A stretch of DNA of 38,997 bases from Pseudomonadota bacterium (GCA_021782315.1 JAJXVG010000008.1:1-38997); one strand, 5' to 3'; shown: positions 1 through 10,033, numbered from the stretch's first letter. Notes: a model not told the origin generated them from the letters alone. Numbers and translations: made by a program.

Positions 1-654
1 GACCATTTCGCCGGCGTACATGTTGCCGAAAAGCCGCAGGGACAGCGAGATCGGCCGGGCAATTTCTTCGACGACGCGGAACAGGAAGTTGATCGGGGCC
101 AGCTTGACGCCGAACGGTACCGCGAACACCTCGTGCATGAAATGACCGAACCCCTTGGTCTTCAGACCCATGAACAGCGAAATGAAGAAGACGGTGATCG
201 ACATGCCGAAGGTCAGATTGGGATCAGTGGTCGGCACGAACTTGAAGGGCAGGTGATGATTGCCCGTCGCTGCCTGAACGGCGCTCGGCAGGAAATCGAC
301 CGGAATCAGGTCCATGGCGTTCATGACGAACACCCAGACGAAAATGGTAATGGCCAGCGGCGTGACCAGTGCGCTCTTGCCGTGGAAGGTATCGCGAACC
401 TGTTGATCGACCAGGCCGACCACCATTTCGACGAAGTTCTGGGCGCCCGACGGGACGCCAGAAGTGGCCTTGGCGGCCAATTTGGCCATCAGGCCGAAAA
501 CCACCAGACCCAGAATGCCGGAAACCAGCAGGGTATCGAAGTGGAAAGTCCAGAATCCGGTACAAACCCCATCCACCTTGGCGCCGTCTGCACAGACAGC
601 GAGATTGGTCAGGTGGTGTTGAATATAACCAGCGGTGCCGCCTTCTGCGCTCAT
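1..654 (-). CDS. atpB: F1Fo ATP synthase subunit a (3' end cut by window)
   Basis: Membrane subunit a of the Fo motor, which forms the proton half-channels against the c-ring. The frame is open from an ATG at 654 to the window edge, giving 218 residues with no stop, so the gene is partial. The hydrophobic helices read as subunit a, and the segment PISLSLRLFGNMYAGE near the edge carries the essential stator arginine (SLRLFGN motif). A GGAG sits about 5 bases upstream of the ATG. It lies 16 bp downstream of atpI in the same direction, the usual start of a bacterial atp operon; the remaining atp genes should continue to the left outside the window. Family assignment is secure. Confidence 0.95.
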   Translation of the reverse strand, partial: MSAEGGTAGYIQHHLTNLAVCADGAKVDGVCTGFWTFHFDTLLVSGILGLVVFGLMAKLAAKATSGVPSGAQNFVEMVVGLVDQQVRDTFHGKSALVTPLAITIFVWVFVMNAMDLIPVDFLPSAVQAATGNHHLPFKFVPTTDPNLTFGMSITVFFISLFMGLKTKGFGHFMHEVFAVPFGVKLAPINFLFRVVEEIARPISLSLRLFGNMYAGEMV

Positions 655-670
655 GTTTTCTCCAGTCAGC

Positions 671-1027
671 CTAGCGTTGCTTCAGCAGTGCCATCCAGTA
701 GATGACGAAGGTTGATGCGTATCCAAGAAAGAGTGGCAGGACCGCCACCTCCTTGTACCCCAAAAACACCAGCGCAAAACCGCCGAGGGTGAGCATGAAT
801 TTGAATCGCTCCCCGGCGGACTGCGCCCGATATGCCTTGACCGGGTCGGTACTCGAACTCATCCGCAACGCTCTCAGCGCGTAGCCGAGATTGGCGATGA
901 TTCCGATTGATCCCCCGATCAGAACGGAGACAGCTGCATGCACATCGACAAATACGCCGGACAAAGCCGCCAATACCACTGTCAATGCCGCCTGGCGACT
1001 GAGTATCCAGCTTACCTGCGGGTGCAA
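671..1027 (-). CDS. atpI: ATP synthase protein I
   Basis: Small hydrophobic protein of 118 residues with about four predicted membrane helices. AtpI is known to help c-ring assembly and is not part of the finished enzyme. The first codon is TTG, with GAGGCG a few bases upstream; no in-frame ATG gives a better start. Glycine-rich helices (SVLIGGSIGIIANLGYALRA) and the C-terminal YWMALLKQR fit the proteobacterial AtpI family. First gene of the atp operon, just downstream of a good promoter. The exact start is less certain than the identity. Confidence 0.88.
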   Translation of the reverse strand: MHPQVSWILSRQAALTVVLAALSGVFVDVHAAVSVLIGGSIGIIANLGYALRALRMSSSTDPVKAYRAQSAGERFKFMLTLGGFALVFLGYKEVAVLPLFLGYASTFVIYWMALLKQR

Positions 1028-1053
1028 AACGCGCCTCGTTCAATAACTGCGTG

Positions 1054-1082
1054 AGTGTAACGGAGTCTTATAGATGAGTCAA
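1054..1082 (-). promoter_or_regulatory. Sigma70-type promoter of the atp operon
   Basis: Read on the minus strand: TTGACT, a 17-base spacer, then TACACT. The predicted transcript start is near 1047, leaving a leader of about 20 bases before the atpI TTG codon. Spacing is ideal and both boxes are close to consensus. Inferred from sequence only. Confidence 0.6.
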
Positions 1083-1146
1083 TTTGAACGGCGTGAAAAA
1101 TGAGGGTTTTCCCGTAGTGACGGGCCATTTCGATTAGTGACATTAA

Positions 1147-2001
1147 TTACGCGCCGAAACGGGAAATCAAGCCGTCGAGTTGGTCCAGGCTGGAAAACTC
1201 GATGGTCATCTTGCCGGCCCCCTGCTTGTTCGAACGGATGGCGACATTGGTCCCCAAACCGTCGGAAAGACGCTCCTGCAAACTAAGAAGGTCGCGGTCT
1301 ACGACTTTTTCCGGTGCTGGCTTCGGCGGATTGAGAATCTGCTGCACCAGACGCTCCGTTTCCCGGACCGAAAGCCCCTTCTCGACGACGCGCCTTGCCA
1401 GGCCGACCTGTTGGCCGCTGGCGACCGGCAGCAGGGCGCGGGCGTGCCCCATGTCGAGCTGACCGGTCATCAGCATCTCCTGGACGACGGCGGTCAGTTG
1501 CAGCAAACGGAGCAGGTTGGATGCGGCCGGACGCGAACGACCGACCGCGTCCGCAGCCTGCTGGTGAGTCAGGCCGAATTCGTCGACCAGGCGCTGCAGG
1601 CCCTGGGCCTCCTCGAGCGGATTGAGATTTTCGCGCTGGATGTTCTCGATCAGCGCCATGGCCAGGGCCTGTTCGTCCGGAATGCTGCGGACGAGGACCG
1701 GGACTTCGCTCAGGCCGGCCAGTTGCGCGGCCCGCCAGCGACGTTCGCCGGCCACGATTTCATAGCGCTCGGCGCCGGGCGTGCTGTCGACGGCACGCAC
1801 CAGGATCGGTTGCATGATGCCCTGCGCCTTGATCGAGGCGGCCAGTTCGGCCAAGGACTCCTGGTCCATGCGGGTGCGCGGCTGGTACTTGCCGGGGCGC
1901 AGGCGTTCGACCGGCAGGTTGCGCTGTTCGTCCCCCTGCGGCTTGTCGCTGCCGGCAAGCAGGGCGTCGAGGCCGCGGCCGAGTCCTTTCATCTTGATCA
2001 T
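1147..2001 (-). CDS. parB: Chromosome partitioning protein ParB
   Basis: Centromere-binding CTPase of the chromosomal ParABS system, 284 residues. The N-terminal ParB domain includes the GERRWR motif (residues 85-90), the CTP-binding signature. It is followed by a helix-turn-helix ([19 protein letters not shown]) and a C-terminal dimerisation segment. The short basic N-terminus [11 protein letters not shown] is the typical ParA-contacting peptide. The ATG at 2001 overlaps the parA stop in ATGA; a second in-frame ATG lies 9 bases further in. Last gene of mnmG-rsmG-parA-parB. No exact parS 16-mer was seen in the window. Confidence 0.95.
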   Translation of the reverse strand: MIKMKGLGRGLDALLAGSDKPQGDEQRNLPVERLRPGKYQPRTRMDQESLAELAASIKAQGIMQPILVRAVDSTPGAERYEIVAGERRWRAAQLAGLSEVPVLVRSIPDEQALAMALIENIQRENLNPLEEAQGLQRLVDEFGLTHQQAADAVGRSRPAASNLLRLLQLTAVVQEMLMTGQLDMGHARALLPVASGQQVGLARRVVEKGLSVRETERLVQQILNPPKPAPEKVVDRDLLSLQERLSDGLGTNVAIRSNKQGAGKMTIEFSSLDQLDGLISRFGA

Positions 2002-2759
2002 TGGGCGACCCTTTCGAGAATTTCCTGGGCGAGTGCGGAATAGGCTTGCGCACCCTTCGAGTTTTTGTCAAAGGCAATGACCGGTTTGCCGTAGGACGGC
2101 GCTTCGGCCAGGCGGACGTTGCGCGGAACGATGGTTTTGTAGACCTTGTCGCCGAAGTGGCTTTCGAGTTCGCTGGAGACCTGCTGGGTCAGCGTGCTCT
2201 GGCTGTTGTACATGGTCCTCAGCAGGCCTTCGATTTCGAGACGGGAATTCAGGTGGTGACGTATCTTGCGCAAGGTTTCGACGAGATCGGACAAGCCTTC
2301 CAGCGCGTAATACTCGCACTGCATGGGGATGAGAACGGAGTCGGCGGCGACCAGCGCATTGACGGTCAGCATGTTGAGCGCCGGCGGACAGTCGATGAGC
2401 ACGAAGTCGTACTCGTCGTGATTCTGCTGCAGGGCTTTCTTCAGGCGGTATTCGCGCTGATCGAGTTCGATCAGTTCGACCTCGGCGCCGGCCAGTTCGC
2501 GATTGGCGGGCAGGATGTCGAAGTCGAAGGGCGTCTTGATGCAGACTTCGAGCAGCGTCGCGGCGCCGATCAGCAACTGGTAGACCGTGGGCAGTGCCTC
2601 TTTCTTGGTGATTCCCGACCCGGTCGTGGCGTTGCCCTGCGGGTCCATGTCGATGAGCAGGACACGCTTGCCCTCGACGGCCAGCGAAGCGGCCAGATTG
2701 ACCGCCGTCGTCGTTTTGCCGACGCCGCCCTTCTGGTTGGTAATGGCGAGTACTTTCAT
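1998..2759 (-). CDS. parA: Chromosome partitioning ATPase ParA
   Basis: Deviant Walker-type ATPase, 253 residues, that binds DNA non-specifically and moves ParB-parS complexes. The N-terminal KGGVGKTT (residues 10-17) is the deviant Walker A box. DMDPQGNAT and VLIDCPPAL follow as the A' and B motifs. Length matches chromosomal ParA/Soj rather than the longer plasmid forms that carry an extra HTH. Start and stop both overlap neighbours by four bases (ATGA), showing translational coupling with rsmG upstream and parB downstream. Confidence 0.96.
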   Translation of the reverse strand: MKVLAITNQKGGVGKTTTAVNLAASLAVEGKRVLLIDMDPQGNATTGSGITKKEALPTVYQLLIGAATLLEVCIKTPFDFDILPANRELAGAEVELIELDQREYRLKKALQQNHDEYDFVLIDCPPALNMLTVNALVAADSVLIPMQCEYYALEGLSDLVETLRKIRHHLNSRLEIEGLLRTMYNSQSTLTQQVSSELESHFGDKVYKTIVPRNVRLAEAPSYGKPVIAFDKNSKGAQAYSALAQEILERVAQ

Positions 2760-3373
2760 GACCCGGCTTTCAAGATAATCAAATGTCGTTCGGCGGCCAG
2801 ACCCGGCACGGCGATCGGCATGACCGCCTCGACCGTGACGTCGGCCGGCAAGGCCTGGAGTTCGTCGTCCGGCCGCAGCCCCTTCATCGCCAGCCAGCGC
2901 CCGCCCGGCCCCAGCAGATGGCGGGTCAGGCTGACGAAGAGGGCGATTTCGGCGAAGGCGCGCGAACTGATCTGGTCGTATTGCCCCTGCATCGTCTCAA
3001 CCCGGGCGTGGTGCACCGTAACATTGCCAAGCGCCAGTTCGATGACAGCCTGTTGCAGGAAGCTGGCTTTTTTCTGCACGGTGTCGACCATGCTCACCGC
3101 CAGGTCCGGCCTGGCGATGGCCAGCGGAATGGCGGGCAAGCCGCCGCCGCTGCCGACATCGAGCAGCGTACCGCCGCCGACATGCGGCAGGATGGCCAGC
3201 GAATCGAGCAGATGGTGCGAGATGGCCTGGGCCGGATCGCGCAGGGCGGTCAGGTTGTAGGTCTTGTTCCACTTGAGGAGCAGGTCGCGGAAGGCGAGGA
3301 GCTTCTGCTGCGCGGCTTCCGGCAGGTTCAGTCCGAGGCCGGCCAGGCCGTTGGCGAGTGCGTCGCGGCTCAT
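2756..3373 (-). CDS. rsmG: 16S rRNA (guanine-N7) methyltransferase RsmG
   Basis: Rossmann-fold methyltransferase, 205 residues, which methylates G527 of 16S rRNA using S-adenosylmethionine. The SAM-binding motif [17 protein letters not shown] is plain. The N-terminal stretch ([26 protein letters not shown]) is typical of the GidB/RsmG family. Overlaps mnmG and parA by ATGA at both ends. The mnmG-rsmG-parA-parB order is a very common origin-proximal arrangement in proteobacteria. Confidence 0.95.
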   Translation of the reverse strand: MSRDALANGLAGLGLNLPEAAQQKLLAFRDLLLKWNKTYNLTALRDPAQAISHHLLDSLAILPHVGGGTLLDVGSGGGLPAIPLAIARPDLAVSMVDTVQKKASFLQQAVIELALGNVTVHHARVETMQGQYDQISSRAFAEIALFVSLTRHLLGPGGRWLAMKGLRPDDELQALPADVTVEAVMPIAVPGLAAERHLIILKAGS

Positions 3374-5256
3374 GCGGCGGACGGCAGCCTGTGGCGTTTC
3401 AGGTGGATCAGCAGCAACGAGATGGCGGCCGGCGTAATACCCTGGACACGCGAGGCCTGACCGATGGTTTGCGGCTTGTGCTGAGCCAGTTTCTGGCGGA
3501 CTTCGTTGGACAGTCCGGCGACGCTGCCGTAATCGAGACCCTCCGGCAAACAGGTGCTTTCGTACGAGGCCGAGCGGGCGACCTCTTCCGTCTGACGGTC
3601 GATGTAGCCCTGGTACTTGGCCGAGATTTCGAGTTGTTCGACGACCAGCGGGTCGATCTGCCCCGGTCCGGCGCCGGGCAGGGTGAGCAGCGCGCCATAG
3701 GAAACCTCCGGGCGACGCAGCAGTTCGAAGAGGTTGTATTCATGTTCGATCGCCTTGCCCAGCACCCGGACGCAGTCTTCGAGCGGCGTCAGCTTGGGAT
3801 TGACCCAGGTCGATTTCAGGCGTTCCTGCTCGGCGGCGATGGCATCGCGCTTGCGGCAGAAGGCGTTCCAGCGGGCGTCGTCGACCAGGCCCAGGGCACG
3901 GCCCTGCTCTGTCAGGCGCAGGTCGGCATTGTCCTCGCGCAGGCTGAGCCGGTACTCGGCGCGGCTGGTGAACATCCGGTAGGGATCGGAGACCCCGCGG
4001 GTAATCAGGTCGTCGACCAGGACGCCAAGGTAGGCCTCGTTGCGCTTCGGGCACCAGCCGGCTTCGTCGCGCACGTGGCGCACGGCATTGATACCGGCGA
4101 GCAGCCCCTGGGCTGCGGCCTCTTCGTAACCGGTGGTGCCGTTGATCTGGCCGGCGAAGAACAGGCCGCTTATGGCCTTGCTCTCCAGCGTATTCTTGAG
4201 GCCGCGCGGATCGTAGAAATCGTATTCGATGGCGTAGCCGGGACGCAGGATGTGGCAGTTTTCCAGGCCGCGGATCGAGCGGACCAGCGCCAGCTGGATG
4301 TCGAAAGGCAGGCTGGTGGACACGCCGTTCGGATAGATCTCGTGTGTCGTCAGGCCTTCCGGCTCGAGAAAGACGTTGTGCCGGTTCTTGTCGGCGAAGC
4401 GGTGGATCTTGTCCTCGATCGACGGGCAGTAGCGCGGGCCGACGCCTTCGATGACGCCGGTGTACATCGGCGAGCGGTCCAAGCCGCTGCGGATGATGTC
4501 GTGCGTCCGTTCGTTGGTTTCGGTGATCCAGCACGGCAACTGCCTGGGGTGGCGGGCGGCGTCGCCAAGGAAGGAAAACACCGGCAGCGGGTCGTCCGAG
4601 TGCTGCGCTTCCATCGCCGAGAAATCAATGGTCTTGCCGTCCAGGCGTGGCGGCGTGCCGGTCTTCAGGCGACCTTGCGGCAGCTGCAGTTCCTTCAGTC
4701 GGGCCGCCAGCGAAATGGCGGGCGGGTCGCCCATGCGGCCGCCGGTGTAGTTCTCCAGCCCGACGTGGATCTTGCCGTTGAGGAAGGTACCGGCCGTCAG
4801 CACGACGGCATCGGCCATGAAGCGGATGCCGAGTTGCGTCACGGCGCCGCTCACCCGCTCGCCATCAACGATCAGGTCGTCGCAGGCCTCGGCGAATATG
4901 GTCAGATTGGGCTGGTTTTCCAGCCGACCGCGAATGGCCTGCCGGTACAGCAGACGATCGGCCTGGGCCCGTGTGGCGCGCACGGCCGGGCCTTTCGATC
5001 CATTCAGAATGCGGAACTGGATACCGGCCTCGTCGGTCGCCGCCGCCATCGCCCCGCCCAGTGCGTCAACCTCGCGCACCAGGTGCCCCTTGCCGATGCC
5101 GCCGATCGACGGATTGCAGCTCATCGCCCCCAGGGTGTCGAGGTTGTGGGTCAGCAACAACGTGCTCGCCCCCGCCCGGGCCGCAGCCAGTGCAGCCTCG
5201 GTGCCGGCGTGACCGCCGCCGACGACGATGACATCGAAACGGGTGGGATAGAGCAT
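3370..5256 (-). CDS. mnmG: tRNA uridine-34 carboxymethylaminomethyl-modifying enzyme MnmG
   Basis: FAD-dependent partner of MnmE, 628 residues, that adds the carboxymethylaminomethyl group to the wobble uridine of certain tRNAs. The N-terminal dinucleotide-binding motif [19 protein letters not shown], the internal [11 protein letters not shown] and [10 protein letters not shown], and the C-terminal helical domain all match MnmG/GidA. Length is normal. First gene of the four-gene operon, divergent from the response-regulator gene across a 117 bp gap. Confidence 0.97.
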   Translation of the reverse strand: MLYPTRFDVIVVGGGHAGTEAALAAARAGASTLLLTHNLDTLGAMSCNPSIGGIGKGHLVREVDALGGAMAAATDEAGIQFRILNGSKGPAVRATRAQADRLLYRQAIRGRLENQPNLTIFAEACDDLIVDGERVSGAVTQLGIRFMADAVVLTAGTFLNGKIHVGLENYTGGRMGDPPAISLAARLKELQLPQGRLKTGTPPRLDGKTIDFSAMEAQHSDDPLPVFSFLGDAARHPRQLPCWITETNERTHDIIRSGLDRSPMYTGVIEGVGPRYCPSIEDKIHRFADKNRHNVFLEPEGLTTHEIYPNGVSTSLPFDIQLALVRSIRGLENCHILRPGYAIEYDFYDPRGLKNTLESKAISGLFFAGQINGTTGYEEAAAQGLLAGINAVRHVRDEAGWCPKRNEAYLGVLVDDLITRGVSDPYRMFTSRAEYRLSLREDNADLRLTEQGRALGLVDDARWNAFCRKRDAIAAEQERLKSTWVNPKLTPLEDCVRVLGKAIEHEYNLFELLRRPEVSYGALLTLPGAGPGQIDPLVVEQLEISAKYQGYIDRQTEEVARSASYESTCLPEGLDYGSVAGLSNEVRQKLAQHKPQTIGQASRVQGITPAAISLLLIHLKRHRLPSAA

Positions 5257-5373
5257 GGGACAGGGTGTGCTGCAGTGCGAGGACGGACCGCGAATTTTAC
5301 TTCAGAGCGCTGAAATATCACAGGTTTTTGCCGCTTCCTTGCCCTCTCCCGCGAACTCAAGTAATTTGATGCG

Positions 5374-7086
5374 ATGAGCACCAGTCCGGCCAAAGCCCCC
5401 AACCCCCTCGACAATGAAGAAATGCTGCTGATTTTGCAGCAGTCCTTGCGCAAGAAAAGAGTGCTGATCGTCGACCGCCATGCACCGGCCCGCGATTCGC
5501 TGCGCCTGATGCTCGGCGCACTGGATGTCACCCAGGTCCATGGCGCGGGCAGTTCGGCCGAGGTGCTGCGCCAGGTCAAGGCCAATCGTTTCGACATTAT
5601 CCTCTCCGATTTCGTCCTCGACGACGACCGGGACGGCCAGCAATTGCTCGAAGAATTACGCCACACGCATCTCATTCCGCTGTCCACGGTGTACATGATC
5701 ATCACCAGCGAGCGCGGGCACACCAACGTCGTTGCGCTGGCCGAACTGGCACCCGACGATTACCTGATCAAGCCCTTCACCGCCGATCAGTTGCAGCTAA
5801 GGCTGGTTCGCGCCATCTACAAAAAACACGTCCTGCGCCACATTTACGAACAGCTCGAACGCGGCGCACTGCAGGAAGCAATCCTTGCCTGCGACCGGGT
5901 GATCCAGCAGCAGCCGTCCTACATGTACGATGCGCTGCGCTTCAAGGGCGAACTGCTGCACGCTCTGGGCAAGACTCGCGAAGCCGAGGAAGTGTTCCGG
6001 CGCGTCCTTGAAGGACGCGTCGTGCCCTGGGCCAAGATGGGGCTGGCCATGGCCCTGCGCGACCGCGGCTCACTGGACGAAGCCGAACACCTGGCCGAAC
6101 AGGTGACGCAGGAAGCGCCGGACTACCTGTCGGCCTACGATTTCCTCGCCTCGGTCCACGAAGCGCAGGGGCGTTTGCCGGAGGCGCAGCAGGCGCTACA
6201 GCGAGCCGCCGATGCCTCGCCGCACAACACGGTGCGCCAACGCCTGGTGGGTGACGTCGCAGCTCGCAACAAGGATTTTCTGTCGGCCGAAAAGGCTTAC
6301 GGCAAGGTGATCGAGCGCAGCAAGGGGTCCAGCCTGCGCACGGTGGACGATTTTGCCAACCTGTCGCGCGTCCTGGTCGAGCGCGGCGATGTCGCCGCTT
6401 CGCGCAGGATAGCCGCCGACATGAAGCGTGAGTGGCGAGGCGACAAGCAGGCCGAAATGGCGGCGCTGGTCACGGAAAGCCTGTGTCTGAGCAACGAGGG
6501 AGCGGCCGACAAGGCACAGCACCTGGTCGATCAGGCACTGGCCTTGCAGAAATCGATCGAGACCGAAGCCCAGGCCGATGGTCGGCATGTTTCGCAGCGA
6601 TTGGCCGTCGATTTGGCTCACGCCTGCTACACGACCGGCAAGAAGGACGATGCCGGCCGGATCATGCGCCAGGTGGCTGCCGAAAATAACGAGGACACCC
6701 ACCTCATCGACCACATCTCGAACGTTTTCGCGAAAACCGGCCAACCCGATGCCGGCAAGACATTGCTCGATCAGGTCGGACAGGAAATCGTGGCACTCAA
6801 CAACAAGGGCGTCATGGCAGCCCGCAGCGGCGACCTCGAAGGCGCAGTACAATTGTTGATCCAGGCCGCCGAACAGGTACCCAACCTGCAGTTCCTGGTC
6901 AATGCCGCCAAGGCGATATTTGCCTTAATGGACAAGAAAGGCTGGGACGACGAGCTGGCGGCGCGGGCCCGGGACTATCTGCTTCGCGCCCAGCGCAAGG
7001 ACCGCAAAAGCGCCAAGCTTGCCTCGGCCCGGGAACAGTACGTCAGCGTCGCCAGGAAATACGGCATCGCCATCGACAACACCTGA
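5374..7086 (+). CDS. Response regulator receiver protein with TPR-type repeats
   Basis: 570 residues. An N-terminal receiver domain (about residues 28-150) has the likely phosphoacceptor Asp79 (IILSDFVL), Thr111 and the conserved Lys133 (LIKPF). The acidic pair normally found after beta-strand 1 is reduced to a single Asp34 followed by Arg (LIVDRH), which may weaken Mg2+ binding or phosphorylation. The rest is alpha-helical repeat sequence of TPR character (for example LHALGKTREAEEVFRRVLEG). There is no DNA-binding or enzymatic output domain, so it probably works by protein contact. No sensor kinase is adjacent. The partner and signal are unknown. Confidence 0.85.
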   Translation: MSTSPAKAPNPLDNEEMLLILQQSLRKKRVLIVDRHAPARDSLRLMLGALDVTQVHGAGSSAEVLRQVKANRFDIILSDFVLDDDRDGQQLLEELRHTHLIPLSTVYMIITSERGHTNVVALAELAPDDYLIKPFTADQLQLRLVRAIYKKHVLRHIYEQLERGALQEAILACDRVIQQQPSYMYDALRFKGELLHALGKTREAEEVFRRVLEGRVVPWAKMGLAMALRDRGSLDEAEHLAEQVTQEAPDYLSAYDFLASVHEAQGRLPEAQQALQRAADASPHNTVRQRLVGDVAARNKDFLSAEKAYGKVIERSKGSSLRTVDDFANLSRVLVERGDVAASRRIAADMKREWRGDKQAEMAALVTESLCLSNEGAADKAQHLVDQALALQKSIETEAQADGRHVSQRLAVDLAHACYTTGKKDDAGRIMRQVAAENNEDTHLIDHISNVFAKTGQPDAGKTLLDQVGQEIVALNNKGVMAARSGDLEGAVQLLIQAAEQVPNLQFLVNAAKAIFALMDKKGWDDELAARARDYLLRAQRKDRKSAKLASAREQYVSVARKYGIAIDNT

Positions 7087-7217
7087 ATCCTGGCCGACAG
7101 CAACATCTTGAAACCATTTGTCGCAGTCGTTGCTTCATCCTATTGCGGGCTGCCGCGTTAATCCCTTACATCCCGTTTTCCCTGCCAGGCCGGGCCTGGC
7201 CCCCGAAGGAGTTGATG

Positions 7218-9092
7218 ATGTCGCTTTTTCTCCGCCGCATGCTTTTCGCCCTCGCCGTGGCGCTTGCCGTGCCGGCCATGGCGCAAAGCGATCCACCGGC
7301 CCGCGTTGGCCGCCTGTCCTTGATCGAAAACCAGGTTTTCTTTCGGGTCGACCGCAACGACCAAGGGAGTCCGGCCACCGTGAACTGGCCGGTGAGCAGC
7401 GCTTCGATACTGGAAACCGGACCCCACGGCCGGGCTGAGGTCTGGATCGGCTCGACCGCCTACCGACTGGGCGACGACAGCCAGATCGAATTTTCCGCCG
7501 TCGACGACACGAGGGTCGATCTGCATGCAAACGGCGGCAGCCTGGCGGTCAGCATTCTCGACCGAGACCAGGTGGAGGATACCGTCGTTGCCACACCGGA
7601 CGGCGATGTCCGTTTTCTGACGCCGGGACGCTACCGCATCGATGTCTATGCCGATCATAGCGAACTGAGCGTTCAGGCAGGGCAGGCGACATTCGCTGAG
7701 CGGCAGCGGGTCATACCCGTTGCCGCGGGCCAGAAGGCCAGCCGCTGGGACAACGGTCGCGAGCGCGTCGATGGTGACTGGGACGAGGACAGCTTCGATC
7801 GCTGGGTGTCCAACCGCGAAAACGCTACGCTGGCCGCCGTTTCGCGCCACTACCTGTCGCCGCGGATGACCGGCTACCAGGATCTGGACGCCTATGGCGA
7901 CTGGCAAACGATGTCCGATTACGGCTCGGTCTGGTACCCGCGCCTCGTCACCGAGGACTGGGCCCCCTACCGCGACGGCCGCTGGGCCTGGGTCGCGCCC
8001 TGGGGCTGGACCTGGATCGACCAGGCGCCCTGGGGCTTCGCGCCTTTCCACTACGGGCGCTGGGCGATGATTCGCGGCCGCTGGGGCTGGATTCCGGGCA
8101 ATCCCGTATCTCGCCCGGTCTACGCTCCGGCACTCGTCGGCTGGATCGGCAATCCGGGCTGGAACGTCGGTTTCAGTGCCGGCGCCGCCCCCGCCGTGGG
8201 CTGGTTTCCTCTGGCACCGCACGAAGTCTACGTGCCGAGCTACCACTACAGTCAGAATTACGTCCGCCAGATCAACATCGGCCATATTCGCGATATCGCG
8301 GCAATCGATCGCTTCGAACGCGGCGACCAGCGCGAGCCGTTTGCCTACAACGCATTACCGCGCGCCGTCACCGTCGTCCCCGCCAGGCTGATGCGCGAGG
8401 GACGCCTGATCACGACCGACGAGAATAGCCGTTACGACCGCTCCTCACTCGGCCAGGCGCCGCTGGCCCGCCACGCCCCGACGGCCGACTGGCTGGCACC
8501 GGCCCCCGGAGCGGCACATCCGCCCGGTGACAATCGTCCGCCACGGCACAATTTCGAGGCACAGCGGCAGAATCCGGCCGAGCACGGCGCGCCGGCACCT
8601 GCGGATCGCCCGGTCGTCCGCCAATCGGAGTCTCGTCACGAGGTCTTGCGCGGTTCGCCGGAATTGCGCCAGGGAACCGAAAGCAATGGCCGTCCGCTCG
8701 ATCCGCGTCCTCTTGCCCCCGTCGTGGCACCGCCGCGCCGGGAATCGGCGCAGGATATTCATCAGCCGCCGCCCGAGGACCGAACAAACGATATACGCCG
8801 AAGCTATTCCCGCAACATGGGCGAGGCGCAGACCGCGCCCCCGGCAGCCCCCGCACCAATGCGCCGGGAGATGCCGGTGCCCGAGATACGACACGACGAA
8901 CAACAGCAGCGAACAAGCATTCCACCGCAGGAACGTGAAGCGCACCGCGAAATACCGAGGCCGGCGCCTGAGATCAGGTCACCGGCTCCGCCCCCCCAGC
9001 AAAGGGCCGAACCGCCACGGCCTGCGCCCCAGGCAAACGGACAGAATGAACAACGCCACCGCCCCGAGGACGATCACGGCAGCGAGCACTAG
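7218..9092 (+). CDS. Exported FecR-like / DUF6600-type protein
   Basis: About 624 residues. A signal peptide (SLFLRRMLFALAVALAVPAMAQ) is followed by a FecR-like beta-rich region (about 25-180). Next comes a block dense in Trp and Tyr (WAPYRDGRWAWVAPWGWTW), typical of DUF6600 proteins. The C-terminal ~170 residues are rich in Pro, Arg, Gln and Glu and look disordered. The start at 7218 is chosen because GAAGGA lies 7 bases upstream; an ATG at 7215 is also possible, and the frame stays open further up. Function is unknown; a periplasmic or envelope-associated role is inferred. No sigma or anti-sigma gene is next to it. Confidence 0.75.
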   Translation: MSLFLRRMLFALAVALAVPAMAQSDPPARVGRLSLIENQVFFRVDRNDQGSPATVNWPVSSASILETGPHGRAEVWIGSTAYRLGDDSQIEFSAVDDTRVDLHANGGSLAVSILDRDQVEDTVVATPDGDVRFLTPGRYRIDVYADHSELSVQAGQATFAERQRVIPVAAGQKASRWDNGRERVDGDWDEDSFDRWVSNRENATLAAVSRHYLSPRMTGYQDLDAYGDWQTMSDYGSVWYPRLVTEDWAPYRDGRWAWVAPWGWTWIDQAPWGFAPFHYGRWAMIRGRWGWIPGNPVSRPVYAPALVGWIGNPGWNVGFSAGAAPAVGWFPLAPHEVYVPSYHYSQNYVRQINIGHIRDIAAIDRFERGDQREPFAYNALPRAVTVVPARLMREGRLITTDENSRYDRSSLGQAPLARHAPTADWLAPAPGAAHPPGDNRPPRHNFEAQRQNPAEHGAPAPADRPVVRQSESRHEVLRGSPELRQGTESNGRPLDPRPLAPVVAPPRRESAQDIHQPPPEDRTNDIRRSYSRNMGEAQTAPPAAPAPMRREMPVPEIRHDEQQQRTSIPPQEREAHREIPRPAPEIRSPAPPPQQRAEPPRPAPQANGQNEQRHRPEDDHGSEH

Positions 9093-9101
9093 CCGCCAAG
9101 C

Positions 9102-9125
9102 GGTGCGGCCGGACCCGGCCGCACC
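9102..9125 (+). terminator. Strong inverted repeat after the DUF6600 gene
   Basis: GGTGCGGCCGG and CCGGCCGCACC form an 11 bp perfect inverted repeat separated by two bases, ten bases after the stop codon. There is no clear T-run, so it could be a transcription pause or 3'-end protection hairpin rather than an intrinsic terminator. Confidence 0.4.
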
Positions 9126-9178
9126 CCGATCATTGCCGGCATGTTAAAGTCGAACCTTTGCGCAGAGCAGGGTTTGCC

Positions 9179-9778
9179 ATGTTTTCAGGAATCATCGCGG
9201 CAGTTGGCCGCATCACCCGACTGACACCCCGCGAAGTCGGCTTTCGCCTCCATGTCGAAGCGGGTTCGCTCGACCTGGACGATGTCGCACTCGGCGATTC
9301 GATCGCCCACAACGGCGTTTGCCTGACGGTCGTCGCCCGGCAAGACAAGGAATTCATGGTCGATGTCTCGCCGGAAACCCTGTCCTGCACGGTCGGACTG
9401 GATGCACCCGGCCCGGTCAATCTGGAAAAGGCCTTGCGCCTGGCCGATCGCCTCGGTGGCCACCTGGTCTCCGGCCACGTCGACGGCGTCGGCGAAGTGT
9501 TGCGTTTCGACCCGGTCGGCGACAACCGCCTGCTTGAAATCCGTGCCCCCCGCGACATCGCCCGCTACATTGCCCGCAAGGGATCGGTAACGGTCAACGG
9601 TGCCAGCCTGACCACCAACGAGGTCAACGGCATGGATTTCACCATCAACCTGATCCCGCACACCCTGGAAAACACCACGCTGAACCTGCTCAAGCCGGGC
9701 ACCAGGGTCAACCTGGAGGTCGACCTCATCGCCCGCTATTGCGAACGGCTGCTCAGCGAAAATTCAGCGGCCTCATAG
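9179..9778 (+). CDS. ribE: Riboflavin synthase, alpha chain
   Basis: 199 residues. Dismutates two 6,7-dimethyl-8-ribityllumazine molecules to riboflavin. The protein begins with the near-invariant MFSGII and shows the family's internal duplication: two lumazine-binding repeats, containing GVCLTVV in the first and GASLT in the second. An in-frame ATG at 9158 is rejected because family members start at MFSG. No ribD, ribBA or ribH gene is adjacent, and no FMN riboswitch is visible upstream, so the gene stands alone here. Confidence 0.94.
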   Translation: MFSGIIAAVGRITRLTPREVGFRLHVEAGSLDLDDVALGDSIAHNGVCLTVVARQDKEFMVDVSPETLSCTVGLDAPGPVNLEKALRLADRLGGHLVSGHVDGVGEVLRFDPVGDNRLLEIRAPRDIARYIARKGSVTVNGASLTTNEVNGMDFTINLIPHTLENTTLNLLKPGTRVNLEVDLIARYCERLLSENSAAS

Positions 9779-9876
9779 CGCTCACGATCCAATGCCTGAT
9801 TGAAGCTCGATCTTCCGCAGAAAATTCCGGGTAAAGGACTATCTGGTTTTTGAAATTCTCTGCCCGGCAAGAAAAC

Positions 9877-9966
9877 ATGCCGACTGAAGGGCGGCTTCGA
9901 TATCTGAAGAACCTGTTTAACAAGATATTCCACGGCGAAGCAAAAGAAGCGGAAAATGCCCATTAA
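9877..9966 (+). CDS. Possible 29-residue small protein
   Basis: An ATG opens a 29-codon frame ending in TAA at 9966: a basic, amphipathic N-terminal part (GRLRYLKNLFNKIFHG) and an acidic tail. The upstream sequence has only a weak purine stretch (GGCAAGAAAAC). It lies in the 255 bp between ribE and the NERD-helicase gene. It could be a chance frame, a remnant or a real small protein; I recognise no family. Confidence 0.25.
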   Translation: MPTEGRLRYLKNLFNKIFHGEAKEAENAH

Positions 9967-10033
9967 CTAACCCAAAGGACTGAGCCTAGCCGCGAGTGCG
10001 CTTGATCGTACCGCCGCTGGCTCGAACGAGGTC

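Noticed and set aside
3358-5313. Long plus-strand frame opposite mnmG
   Set aside because: Antisense shadow of a conserved gene in GC-rich DNA; its translation has no recognisable domain.
9093-9178. FMN riboswitch upstream of riboflavin synthase
   Set aside because: The 86-base gap is too short and lacks the conserved RFN element; it holds only a GC-rich hairpin.
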